Assembly (NCBI GenBank): GCA_037952775.1
Contig: JBANAY010000004.1
Coordinates: forward strand, 1,612,001-1,676,000
Direction of reading: 5' to 3'
DNA length: 64,000 nucleotides
Source: Clonostachys chloroleuca
Lineage: Eukaryota; Ascomycota; Sordariomycetes; Hypocreales; Bionectriaceae
Each line of letters starts with the position of its first letter. Position 1 is the stretch's first letter. The translations under genes were made by a program, and so were the position numbers. Below the pieces are notes generated by a model that saw nothing but the letters and a program-made list of their open reading frames with translations, had not been told where the DNA came from and did no database searches. Positions 43,965-55,462 of the stretch are shown here, piece by piece.

Positions 43965-46268
43965 TTAGGCTGGATGGATTTCATCATCCTGTTTCGTTTG
44001 TTGGTTTTGGGTTTGAGGTTGCTGCAGTGGCTCCTTCGGCGGCGTAGTTTCTTCAGCACCTGCCAAGTCGTTACTATTGGTGGCAGCATTCACATCGTCT
44101 TTGAGATGCGGTTGCGCTGGCCCGTGTGACGGTGTGGTTTCTTGGACAGCCTCTGACCCGTCCTTGGTTGTATCAACAGTCACCTCGGACTGAGGCTGAG
44201 GTTGAGGTTGGGAGTGTGATGTCGTAGTTTCTGGACCAACTTCGAGTTTTTCGTCGGCAGTAGCGTCAGTCTTGGCACCGAGTTGAGTTTCAGGTTGCGA
44301 TGTCACATTTTGTGGGCTGGTCTCCTGGCCGTTGGTAACTACCGCAGCATTCAAGTCGTGCTCTGGTTGAGCTTGAGTCTCCCCTTGGTCTTTGGTTTCG
44401 GCCGCTGTATGAGGCACAATTTGCTCTTGGACTTCTTCCCTGGCTCCTCCTTCGACGTGTGTCTGTTCTGCTGCTGCTGGTGGCGAGTTATCTTGGACCG
44501 CTACTTGGCCTCGAGTATTCGACGTCTGCTGCGCCGTTACATCTTCCAGCGTCGTTCCGGCCGTTTTCTCAATGTCAGCCAAGGCACCGCTAGCCCTCAC
44601 AGACGAAATATTGGGCCATCCAATAGGCATATTCGACGCTCTACGTACGTGCCCGTCAGTCCTGTTGGTCACACGAGAAACTTGGAGGGGCGTCTCGCGG
44701 CCATTCTGTTCAAAGGAACTCGAACCCGGGCTTGACGATTTCTGCCCAGCCTTCTCATTACCATCTTCCGAACCACGCTTCTTGGCAACCACTGTGCCTG
44801 CCGTAAGGAAAGCAAGTATAGCCGCGATAGAAAAGTTGATACCCTTGACCTGTTCAAGGAATGAAGCATCTGACGTTTCATCGACGAAGAGCCACACGGC
44901 CCCTGCCAGCATGGCAGCAATGACGATGATTGTGAGTATGATCGCACCTGCACGATCAGCAGTCGTAACAGGCTTATCCACCCATGCAGGCTTTTTTCTC
45001 CCTATGTCCTCGCTGCCTGCTCCGGGATCGCTTTCGCTGGTACCGCCGGTGTGCGAGGTCAAGATCGGGTCTCGCTCCCTGACCATGCACGCCAGAGTAA
45101 CCTCCAACGCCGCCATCTGCTGACCGACGCCGGAAGAGCCGTCGTACTTCCCAGTGCTCCACTTGAGACCACACATGCGCCCGTTGCTTCCACCAGTACA
45201 TTGTTTCGCTGCAGCAACAGCCGAGGCTCGTATATACGGCATGACGAAATCGTATGTATCTGGAACCCATTGCGTGATACCTGCCAGCCAACGGCTAAGG
45301 TAAGCCTTGAACGATTGCTGGTCAACGTTACAATGGTCAACTGGTTCGCATGCGACCTCCTCCATAATATTCTTGTCATCACCGGTGAAGAAGACCTTGG
45401 AACCCTGCAGCAACAAGTCGAGTCTTTCTTTCCACATCTTATTCTCCGTGAAATTATACATGGCTGCGGCGCCGTTGATGAAAATGCCAGCATTGTAGGT
45501 GAACTGATACGGGACGATGTTCGTGCAATTGTATGGGATATGCCCGCCGTCATAGACGTACCCCTTCTCGTCGATGAAATCCACCCCCTCCATCCAATCC
45601 CATGTCTTCACTGCCCAGTCGGCGTATGACTGATTCCCGGTGAAGAGTGCAAGGCGAGAGCCCAGCGCGAAGAAGGTCCCCTGCGAAATCGAATTCTTGT
45701 AATCGTACCCCTTGTTCCATGTGTAAATCTGCCATCGCAAGCCACCTCCGCAACTCGTATCGTCCCAGCGGGGAGCCTGTGTGTTGAAGACGGCCTGCGC
45801 GAGCGCAAGCCAGGATGGGTTGTCGCCTCCGGGATGGGGAAAGTTATATTCGGCAGCAGCCATGACTGCTAATGCCCAGAAACCCTGGTCGTCGTTGCCC
45901 TCGGTCAGGGTCTGGTTCTCGGGCATGTAGTCCTTTTGCTTGCCAATCTGGAAAAGCAGAGCCTTTTGTGTCATGTCCACATACGTCTCGTCCTTGGTAT
46001 AATACCAGTACTCAATTAGAGCACCAAACATGGCGCCGGCCTCCCACCAGTAATATGGATCGGGCAGAAGTCCTGGGGTCCCACCAGGCTTATCGCCATT
46101 GTAGAAGCTCAGCATATCGCTTGCCATCTTCTTCGCTGTAGCTGTGACTGATTCTGTCGAGTTTGGGTCCAAATCGTAAGCCAGGGTCAGCTGGATCGGA
46201 CATGTCGTCAGAAGAAGGAGGCTAACGAGGCCTCGAAAGGCAGAGGCAACCTTGATCGGGGCTCTCAT
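43965..46268 (-). CDS. GH76 alpha-1,6-mannanase (Dfg5/Dcw1-type) with membrane segments and long tail
   Basis: Single exon, 767 residues. A signal peptide (MRAPIKVASAFRGLVSLLLLTTCPIQLTLA) is followed by a full GH76 domain (about 31-405) with YYWWEAGAMFGALIEYW, the catalytic Asp pair in GNDDQGFWALAV (126-127), CGGGLRWQIY, NSISQGTFFALGSRLA and MCGLKW. Family role: Dfg5/Dcw1 enzymes act at the cell surface and transfer GPI-anchored mannoproteins to the wall glucan. Usual members end in a GPI signal. This one instead has a hydrophobic helix (about 440-462), a second one (about 476-496) followed by KKR, and then about 270 residues rich in Thr, Gln, Pro and Glu with repeats such as ETTPSHG, EETTPPKE and QPQPQPQ. 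So it is a membrane-embedded variant. The frame has no breaks. Confidence 0.9.
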   Translation of the reverse strand: MRAPIKVASAFRGLVSLLLLTTCPIQLTLAYDLDPNSTESVTATAKKMASDMLSFYNGDKPGGTPGLLPDPYYWWEAGAMFGALIEYWYYTKDETYVDMTQKALLFQIGKQKDYMPENQTLTEGNDDQGFWALAVMAAAEYNFPHPGGDNPSWLALAQAVFNTQAPRWDDTSCGGGLRWQIYTWNKGYDYKNSISQGTFFALGSRLALFTGNQSYADWAVKTWDWMEGVDFIDEKGYVYDGGHIPYNCTNIVPYQFTYNAGIFINGAAAMYNFTENKMWKERLDLLLQGSKVFFTGDDKNIMEEVACEPVDHCNVDQQSFKAYLSRWLAGITQWVPDTYDFVMPYIRASAVAAAKQCTGGSNGRMCGLKWSTGKYDGSSGVGQQMAALEVTLACMVRERDPILTSHTGGTSESDPGAGSEDIGRKKPAWVDKPVTTADRAGAIILTIIVIAAMLAGAVWLFVDETSDASFLEQVKGINFSIAAILAFLTAGTVVAKKRGSEDGNEKAGQKSSSPGSSSFEQNGRETPLQVSRVTNRTDGHVRRASNMPIGWPNISSVRASGALADIEKTAGTTLEDVTAQQTSNTRGQVAVQDNSPPAAAEQTHVEGGAREEVQEQIVPHTAAETKDQGETQAQPEHDLNAAVVTNGQETSPQNVTSQPETQLGAKTDATADEKLEVGPETTTSHSQPQPQPQSEVTVDTTKDGSEAVQETTPSHGPAQPHLKDDVNAATNSNDLAGAEETTPPKEPLQQPQTQNQQTKQDDEIHPA

Positions 46269-49198
46269 TTTGGGAGGAAGCACAAGGGAAATGGCGAATA
46301 GCAGACTCGAGGGGCTAATCAACGACGGTGATGCGCCATGTGTCACTTATAGAGAGGAATGGTGCTGAACTGCTTCCAACGAATGTCTGGGCTTCTTGTC
46401 CTCAGCTGCAAGTAAGCTTAGCTGCCCACTCAATCGTGCCGGGCTCGCTTGGATGATGCCGGGCACGCAATGGCACTGGCTTTGATCAGATCCGCCGCAG
46501 AAATGACCGAGTGATCATCAGCACTGGATATCGGGGCAGATAGCGATGTAAGACAGAGCTGAAGCTTATTAAACTATGCAGCCCTGCTTGCTTTTTCTGT
46601 CTCGGGAGGTGCTGCGACTGCAACCAAGAGTGGGAAATAAAAAATGGTCAATTAGACGGGAGCGAGACCATGCTGAAACCCCCAAGAAAGAAAACCGAGA
46701 ATCAATGGAAAACAAGTACAGAATTGAAAAACAATAGGTAATAAAGAAAGAAAGAAGCAGAGGAGGAAAAATGTTGGGCAAGCCAGAACCATTCAATCAA
46801 ACTCCGCACTCGATACGAGCTGGAACCATCCAAGACTGACAGACCCCGGCGACTTGCGCTTGCCCTGGAGCTAATGGGTCGCATAACGCAAACAGCCAAG
46901 AGTTGCAGGCAGGGTACCTCGCAGTACAGAGACAGCAGAGTGTTTGCGCCGCTAGCTCGATCCTGCCGGGAACAGTCTAGCACGGGCTGTCCATGTGTGT
47001 TGCTTGCCATCCCTCCCCAGAGGTGAGATCGGCTGGCCATCAATGGGGAGCTGTCTTCAAGCTGTAGTTTGTCTCCAGCAGCGCCTCAGACGGATTCACG
47101 GCGCACCAGGGACAGCCTCCCTCCACTAGACTACCTAAGGTACTCTAATCATTTACTCTAAATTGCTGTACCGGCTCAGGTAGGTCGGAGCACAAGACGG
47201 GTTGGATCGCCCTCCCACCCGCCAGCCACGACCGGGTTTCTGGGGAAAAATACTACGTCGACTCGAGTCGCTGCTGGCACCAGATGAATGGAGAGGAACC
47301 GACGAGCCAGGCAATCAGACAGACTGGTCCTGAGTGGTCCGGGCCGAAATTTGGAACCGCACCCTTGCTTCTCCATGGAGCCCACCCACGCATTCCCTGG
47401 GAAACCATCCATGTGACGCTAGAACGTGTCCAGAGGCGAGGTAGTCAGGACAAGTAGGTACAAAGACAGGTGCTAGGCTAATGCAAACCCGTATATTTGG
47501 GTAGAGAGTCGCTCAGGGTCCTTGCTGGCAGCGGAATGGTAGGACATGGTGCGTGGGTGACGTCCGCATGCATGCATGTACGACTTACTTTCCGCTGGGG
47601 CCTGAATCTCGTCAGTGTACCTAAGACTTTAAAAAAGGTCAAGCAAAATGTCTCGCGAGATGGAAAAGTGGGCAGAACAGTCCACTTCTGGCTTTGCTTA
47701 AATCCGGAGGCTGTTTACTCCTCATCCTCATCCTCCCTCTTGCTGGCCGTGAGATCAACAAGCGTACCACCAACGCCCAATTGGTCCTGGCCCGTCAGCC
47801 GCACTGGGGGAAGTTTGGCAAAGTCCTCTCCACTGGGTGGGTTGGCACGATTAGTCACCAGTCTCCGCTGTCAGCCCTCTAGGGCCAAGTTAAAGTAGTC
47901 GGACATGGCCTACAACAGCTTCCTCTTGATTGATAACTGTTGTGTAATGAATTGGGACGACGGGATGAACTGGATGCTGTGTTCCCTCACCAGGTGCCCA
48001 GACTGGGCGGCCAGCTGACAATAACATGACTCCCTTCGTCAAATTACCCTGCAAATCTCGATCGGGAATACGACTCTGGTACCTGGCAGACCTGCAGACA
48101 GCCTTGTTGGCATGTCTAGATGCCAATAACCTCGACGGATGTCCGAGTTAGCACTGTTAGCGTCCATGCCAAAAAGGCCACATCTCACCCGCCTCTATTG
48201 ACACCGCCCGTGGGCCTTTTGAATATTGTTCTCGTCCGAATGCACGTTTGCTCGTGTGGGAGAGGTGGGTGGTGCTATGTTGCCGTACAGAGAGGTGCAC
48301 ACATCAGAACTTGTCTTGGCACTCGTATTTTTGCCCTTGTCCTGGCCGTAGGAAGTTTCGGCTAGTGGGAATCTCGGATTCGGTGCAAGGTAAATCCGGA
48401 ATCCGGGTGCATCCCTGGAACACATGACGTCGGTATGGCTGGAGCCAGTATTGAGCCACAGTCACAAATTCACCCGCCACACCTGAGTCAGAACCAGCGA
48501 ATGGAACAGCTCCTCATACACAGGGGGTCGATCCTGATTTTGCAACAGGGAGGGAGAGATGGTTGGCACTGAGAACTCCCTAGCGAAACAGCCTAGGTAG
48601 CCCGCTACATATTAGAGGGGGCGAGAACTATGCTCTCCTAGGTCTCCAGCCTGCTTCAGCCTGAATTCCACGCAACTCGCCCTTCACCTGCCAAAGGTGG
48701 GCGGGCAAGAGACTAGCCGTGGACAAAATAGCTTTCGCAACACAATTGCTTGGTGCACCAGGGGCACGATGCCGGATTTGACCACTCGTACTGTACCGGA
48801 AATCTAGTAGTAATATGACACGGGCTCCAGAGGATGCTCTAAATTTCCTTGTAGAAGGAGTATTTTTAGCCAGTGGTCCTTGTCGCAGGGTTGATGTGAG
48901 ATGCTGACGCTTTTATTTTGTCCACCTGCCTACCGTACCCAGCCGCTTGCTTTCGTCACCCCGTGCAGCGCCTCTTTTGGCGCCCCCCAGCGAATCAGTT
49001 TTCGCCTCCACTGCGGTCATCCTCTCCTGCCACCAACTGCTCAATTGTCATCCTCCAACCTCCTGATCATCCACCTGCAACAACACTCCATCATCACGCT
49101 CAAGTTATCGAACAAGCTCGCATCAGCGTATTCACACTCGGCCTCCGCATCCGACAATCTTTTCAAATCCGAATAACCACCCGTCCAACACCGTCAAC
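46269..49198. other. 2.9-kb intergenic region, divergent promoters
   Basis: Lies between the divergent GH76 and synaptobrevin genes. The last 300 bp before 49198 are C- and CT-rich leader. No coding region, repeat or RNA gene is recognised. Confidence 0.5.
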
Positions 49199-49996
49199 AT
49201 GGCCGAAGCCCCTTACGATCCCTACCGCCCCAGGAATGAGGAAGCTGGTGGTGGTGGTGATTCCAGGACCCAGGCGTTGCAAGCGGTAGGTCAATAACCA
49301 GAGCTTCGCGATCCCCGTGGAATCATGTTTGCCCCAGAGCCCCTGGATTCCGATCCGATGAGCTGGCGCCAACGGCCGACGTCACCGAACTCCAATGCGA
49401 CCGGTTCACGGCAGCCAGGCTGCTGGAGCACATCCCCCCAGTTCAGGCAACAAGCCTGATCTGGATGTTGACCTTGGGATCATCGTTCCGAACATGATAG
49501 ATCGTTTCGTATACACATGTCAAAAGGCGCATCGTCAGCTGGAATTCAGCCGCTAGCAAATTGATCTACGTATTCGTCGACGATTGATTACAAGTTGCTC
49601 ATCATCGGGATACGGTTGCTTGGGGCAGACTCTCATCATCGCGCACAACACAAAGTCGCAGAACACGGGCTAATTTCCTCTCGCAGCAAATCGATGACAC
49701 CGTGGGTGTTATGCGTGACAACATCAACAAGGTCTCCCAGCGTGGCGAGCGCCTCGACACCCTTCAGAACAAGACCAACGATCTGGCTACATCGGCTCAA
49801 GGTTTTCGCCGGGGCGCCAACCGGGTCCGCAAGCAGATGTGGTGGAAGGATATGAAGATGCGTGTCTGTCTGATCGTTGGTATTATCGTGTTGCTACTGG
49901 TTATCATTATCCCAACAGGTAAAGGCGACTTCTGCTCTCTCTATGTGATCTGTGTTGTACTGACATTCCTCTTCAGTCATTGCGACGAGGAAATAA
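49199..49996 (+). CDS. SNC1: synaptobrevin-like R-SNARE (Snc1-type)
   Basis: Three exons, 49199-49285, 49687-49918 and 49977-49996, give 112 residues, the usual fungal size. The N-terminus is short ([20 protein letters not shown]). The SNARE motif runs from [30 protein letters not shown] to [11 protein letters not shown], with the zero-layer Arg at about residue 48 (VSQRGERL) and the membrane-proximal WWKDMK. A C-terminal anchor ([16 protein letters not shown]) ends in VIATRK. It resides on secretory vesicles and pairs with plasma-membrane Q-SNAREs for exocytosis at the hyphal tip. The first intron is long (401 bp), and the last exon codes for only six residues and is easily missed. The splice phases are consistent. 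Confidence 0.93.
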
Positions 49997-51840
49997 TTTC
50001 CTTTTCTTGGGTATCTGCTTATAGAGCAATGGACATGATGACGCCGACCACGGACTATCACGGGCTTAGGGGCCACGACAGATGGGTTATTGGGCGATGC
50101 ATCGTCCTTTCGCTATGAATTGGAACTTGATGTGATGGAGTTTGTTCGCGATGGCAATAGGTTTATGCGTTTCAACTAGTTCCAGCGTGCTCGTGTTGAT
50201 GGGGAGCGGCTGGGCAAGGCCATGCTGTTGCTGTCCCGTCGAGGGCGGCCAGCTTGTCAAGCTATATGTATGAGTGAAAACCTAGGCGTTTTTTCCTCCT
50301 TGTTTATAATGGAAATGAATTTTTGTCCTACCTACCTAGAGATATCTCAAGCTGGTCCCGTGCCTTTGATCGCTCATCGCTCGTACTGGATCGGTTAGAT
50401 AGATTGGCCTGATTCTCACTTTTGAGTTCACGCTGATCGCCATAATGATGTCATATGATTGAGAAGATCAGGTACGCGTTGTCCGAAATCATTAGTGATA
50501 ACAACAAATGGAAATGTTGAATTATATTTCCGGAGCGAAAAGCTAGTCGAGCCAACTCGGCGAGGCATGCGAGTAAGTGTTTAGAGTGCTGCCAGATGAC
50601 ACTTCCAACTTTATCGACATTTTGCGGACCACTAGTACTGCCATTTGAGGGGTTCTTTGGCACAACCAAGGCCTGATGGTTAGGATTATTTTGATGAGCT
50701 TTACTGCTCTCTTGTTCCTTCACGGACTGGGCCCCTACCCACTGGTAGTACATGGCTCCAGGACGTAGCTTAATAAGTTACTTTCATTATGTGAGGAAAT
50801 CTCGAGTGGAAATATAAAATCACGAACAGGCGTGATGAATTTGGCGTTCCTCTTAAACCCTCAGCGATTACTTTGACAAGGAAAAGTGGAAGTATATGGG
50901 CAAAATCACCCCGATTAAACAAGGAAGCCGTTGAGAAATTCATGGAGGCTGGCCATTCTCCACTCATGACATCCATGTGAGCCGAGCGATGGAAGACTCC
51001 TTGTGTTGATGTTTTGATGTTGTCGGCCCTGAACTTCGGGACCGCGAAAAGCGGAGTGTTTTGACTGAGGAAGGGGAACTGACTCTTCGACGGCCATGAT
51101 GAGAGGATCCAGCACGCCAACATGCACGATATAAACTACGTAGTAGAAATATCAACTCAAGTTAGATTTGTGGTGAGCTTCTGAAGTGGACTGTCTCATT
51201 TGTTTGCTCTTATGTGGGCACTATCTTCATGTTTCTTCTACTATTTGAGGTTTAAGTTAATACTTAGTATGTACCTACATTCCTGAATAAATGGAATCAA
51301 TTCCTTTTGGCTTCCGCAAGAAAGAAAATTATTTTCCTCTCTGGATCGAAGCTATTCGCATCTGATCAGCTGTGATCATTTCTGAGAATGGCTAGCTGCG
51401 GCATGGATTATGCGAATGGGACCTTCCTCTAAAATCTGCCGAAGGTGTTGCTGACCTGACCCGAGGCTCCCTCAGCTTACTCGGGTATTCCAAGTCTATC
51501 CTGACAACCAAGCTCGCATAAAGCCAATATTGTAGGGCTAGCTTAGTGTTTGGACCATTCATTGGAACCTGCTTTTCAGCTCCTCAGCCAGATGCCATCC
51601 ACGTGAGGATCTAAACTGGTTGTGAGCCGCCACTGGACGCCATACGAGTGCGCTAATCAGCCCAATGTGACACAACGCACGTTCCATCGGGATGATGGTT
51701 AATGTTACATGTGGGATTGGTCGGACCCCAGGTTTTCGGGCATGTATAAAGCGCCTCGCCGGCTCGTGTTGGAGCCATCAAGCTGCCCATATAAAAAATC
51801 ACCTGTATTAGATTGCGACTTGTTCCTATTCCTGGTGAAC
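49997..51840. other. 1.8-kb intergenic region
   Basis: 3' region of synaptobrevin and promoter of the P450 gene. Two minus-strand frames (50451-50753 and 50770-51123) of about 100 codons show no recognisable domain. No repeat is seen. Confidence 0.5.
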
Positions 51841-53632
51841 ATGATCTTTGAGGCTTCCTACCTCGTGGCAAAAACGCTCTCTGCGATCTACATCCTGACA
51901 TGTGCCGTCCATCGCTTCCTGCCAGACCCCGCAGCCCACCAACTTGGGCCGCTGACCCCATATCTGCTGCCATGGGTGGCTTTCGCCCTCGTTCCTGTGT
52001 TTTTGTATACCAGCAACAAGCATTTCTGGCTGAGAAGCAACCGCGTGCACAAGACTAAACCCGGAAATGTTTATCCTCACAGCGACCCTATTCTCGGCGT
52101 GGACTGGATGATAAGCGCGTCCAAAGGTCTCAAAGCATACAACCTTCTCGAAACCTGGGATGACCTGTTCGCTTCCATTGGCAATAGTTTCTGGCACCTC
52201 GCCTTCGGGAAGTGGATTTTGCTAACAAACGAACCTGACAACCTGAAGGTGTTACTCTCTACGCAGTTCGAAAACTGGCCGATTGGTGGTGTACGGCAAA
52301 CGACGACAGTCATCACGCTTGGCCCGCATGCCATTTTCTCCGTCAACGGGGAGGAATGGCAGCAAGGGAGGGCATTGATAAAGCCGAGCTTTGTGAGGAA
52401 TCAGGTCGCAGATCTCGAATGCCAGGATAGACATGTGGAGAGGTTCCTTCAAAAGATCCCGAGAGACGGGTCCAGCATTGATCTCCAGAAGCTCCTCTAC
52501 TTGATGACAATGGACTCAGCTACCGACTTCATGTGAGGAATACGACCTGAAAAGAACATCCAGTTTTGCGAATATAAGTATATGGAACTAATACTATGTG
52601 CGCTAGGTTTGGATACTCGACAGAGATGCTTCTCAACCCAACAAAGGAAACCTCGGAATTTACTCAAGCTTTCGATCATGCCCTCTACGTCTCTGCGAGT
52701 CGCGCCAGGCTAGGATGGATATCCTACATCGTCCCAGACAAGAAGCTCGATCACTCAGTTCGCACATGCCAAAGGTTTATCGACAGGTATGTGGCCAAAG
52801 CCTCGGCCGACGAGAAGCTCAAGGAACGACCATATCTCTTTCTTCACGAACTCCTGCAGTCTGGGGCGTCAATGGAACACATTCGCGATCAGCTGCTTGC
52901 GATTATCATCGGAGGGAGAGATACTAGCGCCAGTACGCTCAGCGCATTGTTCTGGACTCTGGCGCGGCGGCCGGATATCGTGAAGAAGATCCAGGACGAG
53001 ATCGCCGGTTTGGATGGCCAGAAGCCGACATGGGAAGACCTCAAAAGTTTTAGATACGTCAACATGGCCCTGAAAGAGAGTATGCATTTCATTCGAGCTT
53101 CTTTAGGCTCTATTTGTCTTGACCTGTTACACCTTACTAATTTCTTCTAGCCTTGAGACTCTGGGCCCCGGTAGTCACGAACATGCGATGCGCAGCCAAA
53201 GATACAGTCCTTCCCAAGGGCGGCGGTGCCGATGGCCAGTCGCCTCTGTTTGTCCCCAAAGGAACGGCCGTTCGATGGAGTCTGCATAGTCTACATCGGC
53301 GCAAAGACATTTTTGGCGAAGATGCGCATGAGTTCCGACCCGAAAGATGGGAAACACTGAGGACTTCGTGAGTCGATCAATTTGCCACAGTATTGGAGTA
53401 GCGATTCTCGCTTGCTAACGTCCTACTTAGATGGGAGTATCTTCCATTTAGTGGTGGACCTAGGACATGCATAGGACAGCAGTTTGCCCTAACCCAGATG
53501 GCATACGTGGTCGTGAGGGTCTTTCAAACTTTTGAAACTGTAGAACCGAAGGACGAGCGTCCCATGTTGCATACCCTGAGCACCACAACTAGCCTTCTAA
53601 ACGGCTGCCATGTTAGCTTCAAGGCTAGCTAG
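51841..53632 (+). CDS. cytochrome P450, CYP52-like (alkane/fatty-acid hydroxylase clan)
   Basis: Four exons, 51841-52532, 52607-53079, 53151-53367 and 53431-53632, give 527 residues. An N-terminal membrane anchor lies within the first 60 residues ([16 protein letters not shown]). The I-helix has [21 protein letters not shown]. The K-helix ExxR is ETLR (388-391), formed exactly at the second splice. The PERF-like segment is FRPERW. The heme loop is [17 protein letters not shown] with ligand Cys474. GGPRxCxGQQFALT is typical of CYP52 and its relatives, which hydroxylate n-alkanes and fatty acids at the chain end in the ER. All key residues are present, so the enzyme looks active. It stands alone: no reductase or pathway genes adjoin it. 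The substrate is inferred only from family. The first donor is GTGAGG. Confidence 0.9.
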
Positions 53633-54417
53633 GTCTCACAGGTAGATAATGGTCGGTTGTTCAACAATACGAAGTATTCATACATCAAGGCTCAGCTCCT
53701 CTTGGTAGACCTCGAACGGGGCAGGCTAGGCGGAATTCCCAGGAACCTTTGGCTGACGAATGCCCAGACTAGAACATATTCGTGAGTGTTAACAATTAGA
53801 ACTGAGACCTATTTGCTTTCGGTGGCCGCTTAACATTGCCATGAGAGTCGTTGCACAATGCGGCTAGTAACACAAGACACGGCGCCATGGCCTCTGCTCA
53901 TTCCGAGAAAAGTGAGGATGCACTGAGATTGGATCACCAGCACGAGAGAAACTCAAAGCTCTCTCCGTCGGGTGGTGCCCTAAGCCTTCGGCGGATCTTT
54001 TGTGACTTGAGAGCCGTCTGAGGTTGATCTAAGGCAACACACAGAGCCTTGAGCCTAGTTCTGTGATTCTCCCTCGTCTCATATCCCGACAACTGCATCA
54101 TCACTAAATTAAACCATGCTCTCACATCTTGACGATTGCGTGCCTTGAAACTAAGCTTCCCAGCACAACCTCACCGACCTCCTCTCTACACCAATATCCA
54201 ATAGTTCGAATGCTGGCCACTCTTTGGCAAAGCCTCGAAAGTCAAAGGAGATCTCTTCACGCATTTCCCACCACAAGAAAGCCACAAGAAAAAGAAGAAG
54301 AAGATCGTCATATCTTAGCGCAGTGGCAACCAATCCACACTCATTATTACCAAATCGCCTATCCTTATTCATCGGTGTCTTCTGTATATCTACCTACATA
54401 CCTTACCATCCCTTGCC
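53633..54417. other. intergenic region
   Basis: About 780 bp: 3' region of the P450 gene and leader of the small membrane protein gene. A GAA-rich stretch lies near 54285. Nothing coding is recognised. Confidence 0.5.
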
Positions 54418-54762
54418 ATGGCCTCTGGATATCCTAGCTCCGAAGAGCAGGCCGGATCTTACTTGCCTGATGCATTCGAGCCCGTCGAAAAGCACGACAT
54501 GACACCTCTCGAAGCCGGCATCATCGCGGGGACAGTCGTCGCATTCACCGTCCTTCTATTCCTCATCTTCTACTGCCGACACATGGAGCAACGCCGCCGA
54601 GGCCAGCGCGGCAGACACGACCATCACGAGCAAGCCAATGAAGATCCAGCAAACGCGGAGCACGAGATGCAGATTTTAGGCACAGACGGCAACAAGCACG
54701 ACGAGGCGGAGCCGCTTGGGAAGTCCTCCTGGTCGCTTCTTCGCCTCATTAAGAAGCAGTAA
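54418..54762 (+). CDS. small single-pass membrane protein, unknown function
   Basis: Single exon, 114 residues. A short acidic N-terminus (ASGYPSSEEQAGSYLPDAFEP) leads to one strong membrane helix (about 33-54, AGIIAGTVVAFTVLLFLIFYC), then an immediate basic stop-transfer (RRRGQRGRHDHH) and a polar tail ending in SSWSLLRLIKKQ. The basic side suggests the C-terminus is cytosolic. No signal peptide and no family that I recognise. The clean start context (CCATGG), the helix and the charge layout make it more than a random frame, but it could still be spurious. Confidence 0.5.
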   Translation: MASGYPSSEEQAGSYLPDAFEPVEKHDMTPLEAGIIAGTVVAFTVLLFLIFYCRHMEQRRRGQRGRHDHHEQANEDPANAEHEMQILGTDGNKHDEAEPLGKSSWSLLRLIKKQ

Positions 54763-55462
54763 CCCGGGCCAGGCGAGACGAAACGAAACGCAAACGCAAA
54801 CGCCGGGAGGGGACGCGTGGAGCAACTGCGTCATCGAGCGGATCGCAATACTACGAAGAGGCCATATTGCGTTGGGTCCGATGCTAGGAACTCGGGTTTG
54901 GTTGACGACCTCGGTAAATATCTTAGGTCGTTCGCCACGAGCCTATGGGCGCGCTGCTGACCTCTACTCACCTTATTATTAGCTGCAATATTTTTTAACC
55001 TACCAGGATTGCAGAGGCAGGAGCATCATTATTGTCTGCGCCTCCAGCCTTGAAGGGAACAATATTATAGCACGGAAAGTCTTGTCAGGGGATTGTGACA
55101 TATTAGCAAAAAGGAGCGAGGTAGTATTAGCAAAGAGAAATCACGCAGAACGAATTGAATCATTATACACGGCCACCAACAGCCGTTTCTCCCAGATCCG
55201 AATGCATGTCGGTATTTGCTTGCCATTTGTCGTGAATGTTGGCCCAGAGCGAACTTTTGAGTTCACCAGGAGCTCACCAGAAGAAGGTGCCCGTCACGTG
55301 ACTTGGCGACCTCGCAAAGTACCCATGCAGCTGCTCGCACCGCAAACGCGCATACACGGTCAAGTGCGTGCTGGGCTGCCAATCTCCCACCTCTGTTCTC
55401 GCTGTTGCATCCCACCTGCTTCTCGAAAGTGTGTCTTGGGTAGGCACTTCCGCGCCGCCGTC
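54763..55462. other. intergenic region
   Basis: About 700 bp holding the 3' region of the small membrane protein gene and the promoter of the RS/RRM gene. A CACGTG lies at 55295-55300. The frame of the downstream gene stays open upstream to about 55082, but that part does not look coding. Confidence 0.5.

Noticed and set aside
50451..51123. Two minus-strand frames downstream of synaptobrevin
   Set aside because: No recognisable domain and no plausible splice that joins them into a protein.
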